Shown here piece after piece: positions 32,978-42,061 of a DNA stretch of 64,000 bases. Every line of letters begins with the position of its first letter. The stretch's first letter is position 1. The notes under the pieces are model-generated. The model did not search any database and was not told where the DNA came from. It saw only the letters and a program-made list of their open reading frames with translations. The translations under genes and the position numbers were made by a program. Source of the stretch: JAJFJD01 sp965228975 (GTDB lineage Bacteria > Pseudomonadota > Alphaproteobacteria > UBA8366); contig OZ245851.1 in assembly GCA_965228975.1 (NCBI GenBank), forward strand, positions 3,348,001-3,412,000. Reading direction: 5' to 3'.

Positions 32978-35908
32978 ATGTCGATGAAGAAAAATCCGCA
33001 TATCGGCGACAGCGCCCTCGCGGCAACCTTGCGCCGGGAAATCGAGGGCGAGGTTCTGTTCGACGCGTTCAGCCGCGGCCGTTACAGCACCGATGCGTCG
33101 CACTATCAGATCGAACCGATCGGCGTGGTTGTGCCCAAATCCGAAGCGGATATCCGTCGGTCGATCGAGATCGCCGCGGATCGTGGCATCCCTGTCCTAC
33201 CGCGCGGCGGCGGCACCTCCCAGTGCGGCCAGACCGTCGGCGAAGCGCTGGTCATCGATGTCAGCAAACATCTCAACAATATCGTCGAGTTCGATCCGGA
33301 AGCAGAGCGAATCACGGTTCAGCCGGGCGTTGCGCTCGATCAGCTTAACGGCGTCCTTAACCGCCATGACCTGATGTTCATGGTCGACGTGTCGACGTCC
33401 AGCCGAGCGACCATCGGCGGCATGACCGGCAACAACAGCTGCGGCGCGCGCTCGATCGAATACGGTACGATGCGCGACAATGTCCATAGCATCGACGCGA
33501 TCCTCGCGGACGGCAGCAGCCATCACTTCGGCGCAATAAAGATGGACGCGGATGCGCCGGAGACATCCCCCGAATTTCGCCAACTCAGCAAGAAGCTGGT
33601 CGATCTGGGTTCGCGCGAGGCCGGTGAAATCAGAGACAAGTTCCCGCCCCTGATGCGGCGGGTCGGCGGTTACAACATCGACGCCCTGGTCCCCGGCCAT
33701 TCAAACCGTCCCGGCGCCGCGGACGTCAATCTTGCGCATCTTCTGGTCGGGTCCGAAGGAACCCTCGCCTTTTCGACCGCCATCGACCTGAAGCTTCATC
33801 GCTTGCCCAAGCACAAAGTCTTGGGAATCTGCCACTTCCCGACCTTCTACAAGGCGATGGAGTCGACGCAGCACATCGTCAAGCTGGGTCCGACCGCGGT
33901 CGAACTCGTGGACCGCACGATGATGGACCTGGCGCGCGACATTCCGATATTCCGTCCGACTATCGAACGCTTCGTGCAGGGCGAACCCGACGCCTTGCTG
34001 CTGGTGGAATTCGCCGGAGACAGCGAAGAGGAGCAGCTGGTCAAGCTGCAGCAGCTCGACGAATTGATGGGCGATATGGGTTTCCCCAATGCGGTGGTGA
34101 AAGCGGTGACCGCGGCGGATCAAAAGGAATTCTGGGAAGTCCGAAAGTCCGGCCTCAACATCATGATGTCGATGAAGGGCGACGGAAAACCGATTTCCTT
34201 CATCGAGGATTGCGCCGTTCCGCTGGAAGATCTTGCGGAATACACCGACCGCCTCACGCGCGTGTTTGAGAAATACGGCACCAAGGGTACATGGTATGCG
34301 CACGCCTCGGTCGGCTGCCTGCATGTCCGCCCGATCGTCAATTTGAAGGAAGAGGAAGGCGCGAAGAAAATGCGTGCCATCGCCGAGGAAGCCTTCGCCA
34401 TGGTGCGGGAGTACAAGGGCTCCCACTCGGGCGAACACGGCGACGGTTTGGTCCGCTCGGAGTTTCACGAAGCGATGTTCGGACCGCGCATGATCCGGTC
34501 CTTCGAGGAAGTGAAGGACCTGTTCGATCCCAAGGGACTTCTCAATCCGGGAAAGATCGTACGGCCTCCGAAAATGGACGACCGTTCGCTGTTCCGTTTC
34601 AAACCCGGATACAAGGTCCAGCCGATCGACACGGTTCTCGATTGGTCGGACTGGGGTGGTCTCGGCGGCGCGGTCGAGATGTGCAATAACAACGGCGCCT
34701 GCCGGAAGTTCGACGCCAATGTCATGTGCCCCTCCTTCCGCGCAACCGGCGAAGAACAGCACCTGACCCGCGGGCGCGCGAACACGCTTCGGCTCGCCTT
34801 GTCGGGCCAGCTCGGCGATGATGCCTTCACGTCAGACGAAATGTACGACACCATGAAGCTTTGCGTCGGCTGCAAGGGCTGCAAGCGCGAATGCCCGACC
34901 GGCGTGGACATGTCGCGCATGAAGATCGAGTTCCTGCATCATTACCGGAAGAAGAACGGCCTTTCGTTGCAGGATCGGCTGGTCGGCTACCTGCCGCGCT
35001 ATGCGCCCTGGGCGGCTCGGCTGAGTGGTCTTGCGAACCTGCGAGATCAAATTCCGGGTTTGGCCTGGCTTTCCGAGAAGGTCGCCGGGCTCAGCCGGAA
35101 ACGGTCCCTTCCGCGTTGGCGGCGGGATTATTTCCGCCCCAACGAGTTGGCGCCGATATCGGGGGACGGCAAAGATGTCGTCCTGCTTGCCGACACGTTC
35201 AACACCTATTTCGAACCGGAAAACGCGCACGCCGCATCAAGGGTGTTGAAAGCAGCCGGCTATACTGTCCACACACCGAAAGCCGACGACGGCGAACGGC
35301 CCCTGTGCTGCGGGCGAACCTTCCTGGCGGTCGGCCTCGTCGACGAAGCCAAACGCGAGGCACAACGCACCCTGACGGCGCTGCGGCCATACATCGAGCG
35401 TGGCGTGCCGGTGGTCGGACTTGAGCCGTCCTGCCTGTTCACGCTGCGGGACGAATTCACCGCGATGCTGCCCGGCAACGAAACAGAAGCGCTGGCCCGC
35501 CAAGCAAAACTGCTTGAGGAGTTCCTCGCCGAACGGGCCGCGGAGAACGAGCTTACCCTCCCCTTGAAACCGCTCGATGCGAAGGAAGCCGTCCTGCATG
35601 GGCATTGCCATCAGAAGGCATTCGCCGCTATGGGTGCGGTGGAAACCGTGTTGCGACTGGTCCCCGATCTGGACGTTCGGACGATCCCGTCCAGCTGCTG
35701 CGGCATGGCGGGCGCCTTCGGATACGATGCGGAGAATTACGATATTTCGATGAAGATGGCGGAGCAATCGTTGCTGCCCGCGGTGCGCGAGACATCGACC
35801 GGAACCCTAGTCGTCGCGGACGGCACGAGTTGCCGGCATCAAATCGCCGACGGTGCAGAACGAAATGCAATCCATGTCGCCCGTGTTCTCGAAGCGGCGC
35901 TGTCCTAG
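32978..35908 (+). CDS. FAD-linked oxidase / Fe-S fusion, 2-hydroxyacid dehydrogenase (GlcD-GlcF or YdiJ type)
   Basis: 976 residues joining the two halves of glycolate/D-lactate dehydrogenases. The FAD domain lies at about 50-280 (LPRGGGTSQCGQTVG, then GGMTGNNSCGARSIEYG), the FAD-oxidase C domain at about 290-540 with SHSGEHGDG. A ferredoxin-like cluster motif CVGCKGCKRECP is near 629-640, and two CCG domains follow (LCCGR near 777; HGHCHQKA and SSCCGMAG near 890-910). It is a membrane-associated, respiratory-chain-linked oxidoreductase for a D-2-hydroxyacid. The divergent glyoxylate aminotransferase points to glycolate or a similar acid; D-lactate and D-2-hydroxyglutarate are alternatives. 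Confidence 0.9.
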   Translation: MSMKKNPHIGDSALAATLRREIEGEVLFDAFSRGRYSTDASHYQIEPIGVVVPKSEADIRRSIEIAADRGIPVLPRGGGTSQCGQTVGEALVIDVSKHLNNIVEFDPEAERITVQPGVALDQLNGVLNRHDLMFMVDVSTSSRATIGGMTGNNSCGARSIEYGTMRDNVHSIDAILADGSSHHFGAIKMDADAPETSPEFRQLSKKLVDLGSREAGEIRDKFPPLMRRVGGYNIDALVPGHSNRPGAADVNLAHLLVGSEGTLAFSTAIDLKLHRLPKHKVLGICHFPTFYKAMESTQHIVKLGPTAVELVDRTMMDLARDIPIFRPTIERFVQGEPDALLLVEFAGDSEEEQLVKLQQLDELMGDMGFPNAVVKAVTAADQKEFWEVRKSGLNIMMSMKGDGKPISFIEDCAVPLEDLAEYTDRLTRVFEKYGTKGTWYAHASVGCLHVRPIVNLKEEEGAKKMRAIAEEAFAMVREYKGSHSGEHGDGLVRSEFHEAMFGPRMIRSFEEVKDLFDPKGLLNPGKIVRPPKMDDRSLFRFKPGYKVQPIDTVLDWSDWGGLGGAVEMCNNNGACRKFDANVMCPSFRATGEEQHLTRGRANTLRLALSGQLGDDAFTSDEMYDTMKLCVGCKGCKRECPTGVDMSRMKIEFLHHYRKKNGLSLQDRLVGYLPRYAPWAARLSGLANLRDQIPGLAWLSEKVAGLSRKRSLPRWRRDYFRPNELAPISGDGKDVVLLADTFNTYFEPENAHAASRVLKAAGYTVHTPKADDGERPLCCGRTFLAVGLVDEAKREAQRTLTALRPYIERGVPVVGLEPSCLFTLRDEFTAMLPGNETEALARQAKLLEEFLAERAAENELTLPLKPLDAKEAVLHGHCHQKAFAAMGAVETVLRLVPDLDVRTIPSSCCGMAGAFGYDAENYDISMKMAEQSLLPAVRETSTGTLVVADGTSCRHQIADGAERNAIHVARVLEAALS

Positions 35909-35926
35909 AAGGAGACAAAGAACCGC

Positions 35927-36628
35927 GTGACTGACAGCGACGACGAAACAGCAAAACCAACCGGAAGGCCGCGGTACGACGATGTGGTGTCGGGCATCCG
36001 CGATCTGATCGTCGAGGGCGAACTCGCCCCCGGATCGCATATTGGGGAACGCGTGCTCTGCGAACGTTTCGGCGTCTCCCGAACACCGTTGCGCGAGGCT
36101 TTGAAAGTCCTCGCGTCGGAGGGATTGATCGAACTGGCACCCAACCGGGGCGCCCATGTGCTGCAGCTTACCGAAGCCGACGTGGAAGAGATGTTCGAAG
36201 TGATGGGCACGCTCGAGGCATTGGCCGGCGAACTTGCGGCCAGGCGCATCACCGGCGAACAGTTGGCCGAGGTCAAGGCCCTGCACTACCAAATGGCGCT
36301 TCACCACGCGCGGGGCGAGTTGATGCCCTATTTCCGGCTCAACCAGGAAATCCACGGCAAGATTTTCGAAATCGCCGGCAACCGGACGCTGATGAATGTC
36401 TATAGTGGCCTAACGGGACGAATCCGGCGCGCGCGGTACGTTGCCAACATCTCGAAACCGCGATGGGCCGAAGCGCTGGAGGAGCATGAACAAATCCTCG
36501 CCGCGCTCGATAGGCGCGACGGCGAAGCGCTTGGTGCGATCCTGAAAGACCATCTGCGCAAGACCTGCGAGACGGTCAAACAGGCGCTCCGCGAGGACAG
36601 TGCGGCAGGGTCGGCCGCCGCCGAGTAA
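35927..36628 (+). CDS. GntR family regulator, FadR/FCD subfamily
   Basis: 233 residues, GTG start preceded by AAGGAG. A GntR winged helix (GERVLCERFGVSRTPLREALKVLASEGLIELAPNRG, about residues 37-75) is followed by an all-helical FCD domain with metal-ligand candidates (D in LTEADVEEMFEVMG, H in NQEIHGKIFEIAGN, later H in EEHEQILAAL). FCD proteins bind short carboxylates. It lies 18 bp after the dehydrogenase gene in the same operon and is the natural candidate for the two TTGCATGCAA operators. E. coli GlcC, the glycolate regulator, is of this kind. Confidence 0.9.
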   Translation: MTDSDDETAKPTGRPRYDDVVSGIRDLIVEGELAPGSHIGERVLCERFGVSRTPLREALKVLASEGLIELAPNRGAHVLQLTEADVEEMFEVMGTLEALAGELAARRITGEQLAEVKALHYQMALHHARGELMPYFRLNQEIHGKIFEIAGNRTLMNVYSGLTGRIRRARYVANISKPRWAEALEEHEQILAALDRRDGEALGAILKDHLRKTCETVKQALREDSAAGSAAAE

Positions 36629-38062
36629 CTAGGCAGCCAGCGCCTTGATGTCCGGCAACGGTCGGGCGAGGTCGGCATTCTCCGCAAATAACGCTTCCAA
36701 GGCCTTCGCGACGCCGAGCACGAATCGGTCGTCGTAGTGTTTGCCGCAAATTTGAATGCCGAAGGGCGCGCCGCTCGGCTCCAGGCCACAGGGCAAGGCC
36801 GTCACCGGATTGCCGGGAATCGTCAGCCCCCACGTCATCGCGAGCCACTCGAAATAGTTGTCGAGTTTGACGCCATTGACCTCGTCGCAATAGAGCTGTT
36901 CGACCGGGAAGGGCGGGATGGCGACGGCCGGGCAGATCAGGATATCCACATCATCGAAGAAACTCTGGGTCGCGCGGAAAATCTTGGTCTGCTCCGCCAG
37001 CGCCCAGGTCGTCTCCTCGCCGGAGAGCTGCAACGCCATTTCATAATTGGCGATCACGTTCGGCCCAAGGTGATCGCGTTTGTTCGCGAAGTGGTCGCGA
37101 TGCCGGGTCAAGAAATGCATCGCCCGCAACACATGGTTCGTCCGCCGCACCGTCTTCAAGTCTGGCGCCCCGACAGTGCATTCCGCGAAGACGGACTTGA
37201 ACAGTTCGACCCGGTCCTTGAAGGTCTGCCGAATGCTGTTATCCACATGAGCGAAGCCCAAGTCTTCCGAGACCGCGACGCGCAGCTTGCTGAGGTCGAT
37301 CTCTGGCAGCGCCGCAAATGACGATCCGTCCACCGGCGCGGACAAAGGATCCTGCCCGTCGTACCGTGCCATCACCGACAACATCAATGCCGTGTCGTCG
37401 ACCGTGCGCGCCATCGGTCCCTGCACCCCGAATGTCGTGTAACCCAGGCCATGCTTTTCGGTCGGTACTAGCCCGGGCGTGCTGCGATGGGCGACGACGC
37501 CGCAGAAAGATGCGGGTATGCGCAGACTGCCACCGGAATCCGAGCCGGTGCACAAAGGCACCATATCGGTCGCAAGCGCGACCGCCGACCCGCCCGACGA
37601 ACCGCCGCAGATTCTGGATGGGTCGAACGGGTTTCCGGTGGCGCCGTAAACCGGATTCTTGGTGTTCGCGCCCGCGCCGAATTCTGGCGTATTGGTCTTC
37701 CCGATGACGATGGCCCCCGCGTTACGCAGGGTGGCGACCATGCTCTCGTCCTTGTCCGGTACATTATCCTGGTAGATCGGCGATCCATAGGTCGTCACCA
37801 ACCCGGCGGTATCGTTGAGATCCTTCACCCCGAGCGGCAGCCCGTGCAACGGCGGCAACGGGTCGCCGCGCATCACCGCATCGGTTGCCGCGCGGGCCTC
37901 TTCGCGGGCACGCTCGTAGCAAGTGGCGACGACCGCATTGACCGACGCGTTCACCATTTCGATACGCGCGATACAGGATTCCAGCAGTTCGATGGGAGAG
38001 AGCCGTTTACGGCCGATCAAACGCCGCGCTTCAACAGCAGTAAGCTCGCAAGGTTCGGTCAT
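36629..38062 (-). CDS. amidase signature family enzyme
   Basis: 477 residues with the complete amidase signature: catalytic lysine in LGVKDLND (near residue 86), the GGSSGGSAVALATDMVPLC segment with cis-serine, and the nucleophile serine in GSDSGGSLRIPASFCGV. It hydrolyses an amide or acyl-amide in the cytoplasm; substrates of the family range widely and the position is uninformative. The start at 38062 has CGGAG upstream. Its stop codon directly abuts the stop of the opposing GntR gene with no base between them. Confidence 0.9.
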   Translation of the reverse strand: MTEPCELTAVEARRLIGRKRLSPIELLESCIARIEMVNASVNAVVATCYERAREEARAATDAVMRGDPLPPLHGLPLGVKDLNDTAGLVTTYGSPIYQDNVPDKDESMVATLRNAGAIVIGKTNTPEFGAGANTKNPVYGATGNPFDPSRICGGSSGGSAVALATDMVPLCTGSDSGGSLRIPASFCGVVAHRSTPGLVPTEKHGLGYTTFGVQGPMARTVDDTALMLSVMARYDGQDPLSAPVDGSSFAALPEIDLSKLRVAVSEDLGFAHVDNSIRQTFKDRVELFKSVFAECTVGAPDLKTVRRTNHVLRAMHFLTRHRDHFANKRDHLGPNVIANYEMALQLSGEETTWALAEQTKIFRATQSFFDDVDILICPAVAIPPFPVEQLYCDEVNGVKLDNYFEWLAMTWGLTIPGNPVTALPCGLEPSGAPFGIQICGKHYDDRFVLGVAKALEALFAENADLARPLPDIKALAA

Positions 38063-38142
38063 GGGGGTGCTCCGGAGACAGGTCACGGACGGTTCGCCAG
38101 TCCGTTTGTTCCTTCATAGCACGTGGCCTTGCGGCCATACCA

Positions 38143-39339
38143 CTACCAACGAACGCGTTGGCGCACGAGCAGTTCGGCTTTTTCCTGGGGAACGGGTCGG
38201 GCCAGCAGGAAACCCTGACCGCAATCGCAACCGAGTTCCTGCAACACGTCGATCTCCGATTTGTCCTCGATACCTTCGGCGACGATCGACATCCCGAGGT
38301 CCTTGGCGAGATCGATGATGGTACGAACGATCTTCCGGCTCCGTGGATCGCCGACCATGCTGGTGATGAACATCCGGTCGATCTTCAGGATGTCCAACGG
38401 GAATCGGTGCAAAAACGCGAGATTGGCATAACCTGTTCCGAAATCATCCGCGGCAATGCGAATGCCTTGGCTCTGGAACTTCCGCATCGCCTCGAGGACA
38501 TGATCCGGATCTTCGATGAGGAGTGTTTCGGTGATTTCGAACACGACACTCTCGGGCGCGGCGCCGGATTCGCTGACGATCCGCATCAGGTCGTCGACTT
38601 CCGCACTGGTAAAGAGTTGTCGGTTCGAGATATTGACGCTGATGCCGATTTTCCTCGACTCGCCATCCAGGTTATCCACCACCGACTGCAATTGCTTCTG
38701 CCCTTCGAGGGCGCGCCGGAGCATCCAGCGCCCCATCGGAACGATCATACCCGTCTCTTCGGCCAACTTGATGAAGCTGGACGGCACGACGGTACCGTGC
38801 TCCGGATGATCCCAACGCACGAGCGCTTCGAACCCCGCGACGCGACCGTCGGACAGGTCGACGATCGGCTGATAGTGCAAACTCAATGAATCGCTGTCGA
38901 TGGCCGCCTGCAGGTCGGCTTCGAGCTTGTGCCGGCCGCGCACGTGTTCCGCCCGGCATTTGCTGCCAAGCGCCTGAGCCGTGGTGTCTAACATGACCCG
39001 CTGCGCGGTCCGCAAGCGTTCCAACGTCATTCGCACCAGAAGTTCGACAAGCGGATCGGCTTGGTTGACCCGATTCTGCAGGTCATCGCGCTCGAAGACG
39101 ATGACCTGTGTCTCTTCGGTGGCCACCGCCGTCGCGCTGCGCGGCGAGCCATCGACCAACGCCATCTCCCCCAGCAATTCGCCGTCGCCCAATCGAGCCA
39201 GGACGACCTTCCGGCCCTTGCTCAATTGCGACACCTCCACCTTGCCCTGCTCAATCGCATAGGCGAAGTGACCTTCGTCGCCTTCGGTGAATATCTTGGC
39301 GCCGGCTGGGAAAATCTGCCGGGGCAACAAATCCGTCAT
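38143..39339 (-). CDS. cyclic-nucleotide-binding domain / EAL domain protein (c-di-GMP phosphodiesterase)
   Basis: 398 residues. The N-terminal part (about 8-120) is a cNMP-binding beta-barrel (IFTEGDEGHFAYAIEQGKVEV, GDGELLGEMALVDGSPRSATAVA, the phosphate-binding cassette with GEMAL and R). The C-terminal part (about 140-390) is an EAL domain with EALVRW, ISNRQ, EITET, DDFGTGYA, KIDRMF and EGIED, so all catalytic metal ligands appear present. It should degrade c-di-GMP to pGpG under control of cAMP or another nucleotide or of the barrel acting as a sensor. There is no GGDEF domain. AGGAC precedes the ATG. It stands alone. Confidence 0.92.
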   Translation of the reverse strand: MTDLLPRQIFPAGAKIFTEGDEGHFAYAIEQGKVEVSQLSKGRKVVLARLGDGELLGEMALVDGSPRSATAVATEETQVIVFERDDLQNRVNQADPLVELLVRMTLERLRTAQRVMLDTTAQALGSKCRAEHVRGRHKLEADLQAAIDSDSLSLHYQPIVDLSDGRVAGFEALVRWDHPEHGTVVPSSFIKLAEETGMIVPMGRWMLRRALEGQKQLQSVVDNLDGESRKIGISVNISNRQLFTSAEVDDLMRIVSESGAAPESVVFEITETLLIEDPDHVLEAMRKFQSQGIRIAADDFGTGYANLAFLHRFPLDILKIDRMFITSMVGDPRSRKIVRTIIDLAKDLGMSIVAEGIEDKSEIDVLQELGCDCGQGFLLARPVPQEKAELLVRQRVRW

Positions 39340-39364
39340 GTGTTTGTCCTGCGACCGTCCGCCC

Positions 39365-40282
39365 TCATTGCCCCCACGGCAAAGCGTACCCTTTGCTGGT
39401 GAACAGCAGGATACCGCCCAACGCCGGCGGGCAGACGACCGCTACCACATCGTTTGTTAATTCTCTGTAAAGAATTCCCCGTGATTGCAAATACTTGATC
39501 GTATTCGACAAATCGTTGCATTGAAGCGTGTAGCCGGCGATGTACGGCAAACCCGGAATCGCGAAATCAGCAACAAGTTCGGTTAACATGCCGGGCGTCA
39601 GCAAGGCGACCCGCCCGCGTTCCACGTTTATTAACCAGCCGTTGCCGATCTTTTCCGGCTTCCGGTCCAGATACCGCTCATATCGACCAACCGCCTCGCC
39701 GGTATCCTCCACACAGATAAAAAGTTCGGTCAACCGCTCTGCACCGTTCGGATGCCCCATCCAGCGTTCCTGCCATAACAGGTCCGGCGTGTGATGGGTC
39801 AGGAATTGGATGCGCCCTTCGGCCATCGTACCGGGAACGGGGCGGATCACGGTGAACTGAAGCGTCCCGGTTTCCCCATTCTCGTCATCGACCTCGCGCC
39901 GCAGATCGACAACCGGCCGCTGATCGAAACCCTCGCCGATAAGTCGCTCGCGTTGCGCCGGCGAATCCGCACATCCGAAAGCGGCGAGATGGACACCGAC
40001 ATACCGGTCGATTCCGGCGCTCACCTCGCGGCCGACCGCCGTATCCGCAGTCGGCGTCAAAATTTCGAGATACCCCTCCCGCAGCATGATGCACTGGTTC
40101 GCACTGCCCGCCGGCACGATCGGCTCGCCCGGCGCGGTGGAGTTCGTGTGTTCGGTATAGGGAGTCAGCGTGAATCCGAGATTCTCCAGCGCATCGGCGG
40201 CCGCCTCCATATCCGGCACCCAGTGGGCGATGTGATCCAGAAATATCTCGTTTCCGCTCGCGGTTTGTCTGAATGTAGTCAT
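39365..40282 (-). CDS. VOC (glyoxalase-like) family protein
   Basis: 305 residues with two betaalphabetabetabeta modules: FLDHIAHWVPDMEAAADALENLGF (about 13-36) and LTELFICVEDTGEAVGRYERYLD (about 185-207). Metal ligands would be H17 and later glutamates such as in GYLEILTP. VOC proteins are isomerases, dioxygenases or lyases. The ATG at 40282 has AGGAGG 6 nt upstream and starts 8 nt after the stop of the TPP-enzyme gene, so both are made from one mRNA and probably act in one pathway. Confidence 0.85.
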   Translation of the reverse strand: MTTFRQTASGNEIFLDHIAHWVPDMEAAADALENLGFTLTPYTEHTNSTAPGEPIVPAGSANQCIMLREGYLEILTPTADTAVGREVSAGIDRYVGVHLAAFGCADSPAQRERLIGEGFDQRPVVDLRREVDDENGETGTLQFTVIRPVPGTMAEGRIQFLTHHTPDLLWQERWMGHPNGAERLTELFICVEDTGEAVGRYERYLDRKPEKIGNGWLINVERGRVALLTPGMLTELVADFAIPGLPYIAGYTLQCNDLSNTIKYLQSRGILYRELTNDVVAVVCPPALGGILLFTSKGYALPWGQ

Positions 40283-40290
40283 GTCGCCTC

Positions 40291-41985
40291 CTACGCCACC
40301 CATTCGCTGACCGGGGCTTTGGCCTCCTGCAACGGCTGGCAAATCACATCGACCAGGGCCGGACCGCCGCTTTCGGTCGCCGCCCGGAACGCCTTCTGCA
40401 AATCCGCCGGATCCTCGACCGTCCACGCTTTCAATCCGAAGGCCGCGGCGACCTTCGCATGATCCGTCCGCGAGAAATCGACCGAAAAATACCGTTCGTC
40501 ATAGCCACTCTTCTGGCCCGCCTTGATCCAGCCGAACACGCTGTTCGAGATCACCACCACCGTCACGGGCAAGTTGAAGCGCACGATCGTCTCGAGTTCG
40601 CCGACCGACATGCCGAAACTGCCGTCCCCCATGACCGCGACCACCTGACGGTTCGGCTGGCCGTAATGCGCCCCGATTGCCCCGGCGAGCGAGAACCCGA
40701 GTGCGCCATGCGCCCGGTTGGAAATGAACTGCCGCCCGGTCGTGTTCTGCCGGTAAAATGCCGAAAAATAGGGGCAAGGAGTCCCCGGGTCGGCGACCGT
40801 GATCGCATCTTCCGGCAACACGGCCTGAAGGTCGGCGATCACCCGTTCCGGCTTGATCGGAGTGTCATTCGAATCTGCCAAGGCTTGAAAGGCGTCGAAC
40901 TTCGCCTTCTTCAGCGTGGCAATCCGATCGCGGATATCGCCGCTTTCACCGCCTTTCATGCCACGGCCGGAAATCTCGGCTGCAAGCGCGGCGAGCGCCT
41001 CGCGGGCATCACCGACCACGGCGGCATCGGTCTCATAGCTCGCACCGATGACACCAGGGTCCACATCGATATGGACGATTTTCGCGGTGCCGGGTGCCGG
41101 ATGCCGCCATCGTTCCGTCGTCACCGAGCCTGCCCGGCAACTGACGAAAACGACCACATCGGCGGCATCGACGATTTCGCGCGTTTCCGGCACGCCGCCA
41201 TTGCTGCCGACGACGCCGACGGCGAGCGGATGCGCATCGGAGATACTGCCCTGCCCGCTTACCGTGGTAGCCACCGGTGCGTCCAACATCTCCGCCAGGG
41301 TTTGGAGTTCCGCTTCCGCGCCCGAAATGACCACGCCACCGCCGCAAATGAAGATCGGCTGCTTGCCCGACATGATGACGTCCGCCGCCCGGCCAATGGA
41401 TTCTTCATCCGGCCCCGTGCGCCAGGCCGGGAACCGCCCGAGACTTTCGTCGGCCCAAACGTCGGAATCCTCGACCGGCTGGTTCTGGACATCGTAGGGC
41501 AGACCGATATGCGCGGCGCCGGGCTTACCCGTGGTCATCTCGCGGAATGCGCGGCGCACCATCTTGGGCAGTTCCGCACCGTTATCCAGCACGCAGTTCC
41601 ACTTCGTCAGCGGCCGATACAATGCTTCCTGGTCAAGCTCGGTCAAGGTGTAGCGGCCGCGTCCGGTCACCGAAATATCCGTCGTGATCGCCAGGATCGG
41701 GATCGAGGACTCGTTCGCTTCGACGACGCCCGGCAGAATATAGGTCGCCCCACCGCCGCTCGGCCCTTCGCAAACGCCGACCTTGCCGGTGACCCGCGCG
41801 TAACAGTCGGCCATATACGCCGCGTGCCGCTCGTCGCGGGTCAACACATGCGTCAAGTCCTGACCTGTTCGATAAAGCGCATCGTAAAACGGCAGACTGG
41901 TGTCGCCACATAATCCAAAGATCGTATCGACACCATGCAACCGAAGCATTTTCACGAGGGCTTCAGCGCTTGTCAGTTGGTTCAT
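40291..41985 (-). CDS. thiamine-pyrophosphate-dependent enzyme (acetolactate synthase/decarboxylase-like)
   Basis: 564 residues with the three-domain layout of the POX/ALS family. The activating glutamate is in TRDERHAAYMAD (about residue 52), the central domain runs around 190-330, and the TPP/Mg motif is GDGSFGMSVGELETIVRFN followed by ISNS near 425-455. Family members decarboxylate 2-ketoacids or carboligate them; residues do not tell which. It has no small regulatory subunit next to it, so it is unlikely to be the biosynthetic acetolactate synthase. It is paired with the VOC gene downstream. Confidence 0.9.
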   Translation of the reverse strand: MNQLTSAEALVKMLRLHGVDTIFGLCGDTSLPFYDALYRTGQDLTHVLTRDERHAAYMADCYARVTGKVGVCEGPSGGGATYILPGVVEANESSIPILAITTDISVTGRGRYTLTELDQEALYRPLTKWNCVLDNGAELPKMVRRAFREMTTGKPGAAHIGLPYDVQNQPVEDSDVWADESLGRFPAWRTGPDEESIGRAADVIMSGKQPIFICGGGVVISGAEAELQTLAEMLDAPVATTVSGQGSISDAHPLAVGVVGSNGGVPETREIVDAADVVVFVSCRAGSVTTERWRHPAPGTAKIVHIDVDPGVIGASYETDAAVVGDAREALAALAAEISGRGMKGGESGDIRDRIATLKKAKFDAFQALADSNDTPIKPERVIADLQAVLPEDAITVADPGTPCPYFSAFYRQNTTGRQFISNRAHGALGFSLAGAIGAHYGQPNRQVVAVMGDGSFGMSVGELETIVRFNLPVTVVVISNSVFGWIKAGQKSGYDERYFSVDFSRTDHAKVAAAFGLKAWTVEDPADLQKAFRAATESGGPALVDVICQPLQEAKAPVSEWVA

Positions 41986-42061
41986 TCCGGTCGCTCCGCG
42001 GTCATCTTCGAAAGGGTCATAAACTCATGCCCATGGGAAATTTGCAAGCGGACGCCGGCCC

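Noticed and set aside
40459..41913. Plus-strand open frame (484 codons) opposite the TPP enzyme
   Set aside because: Shadow frame; the minus-strand gene has complete family motifs.
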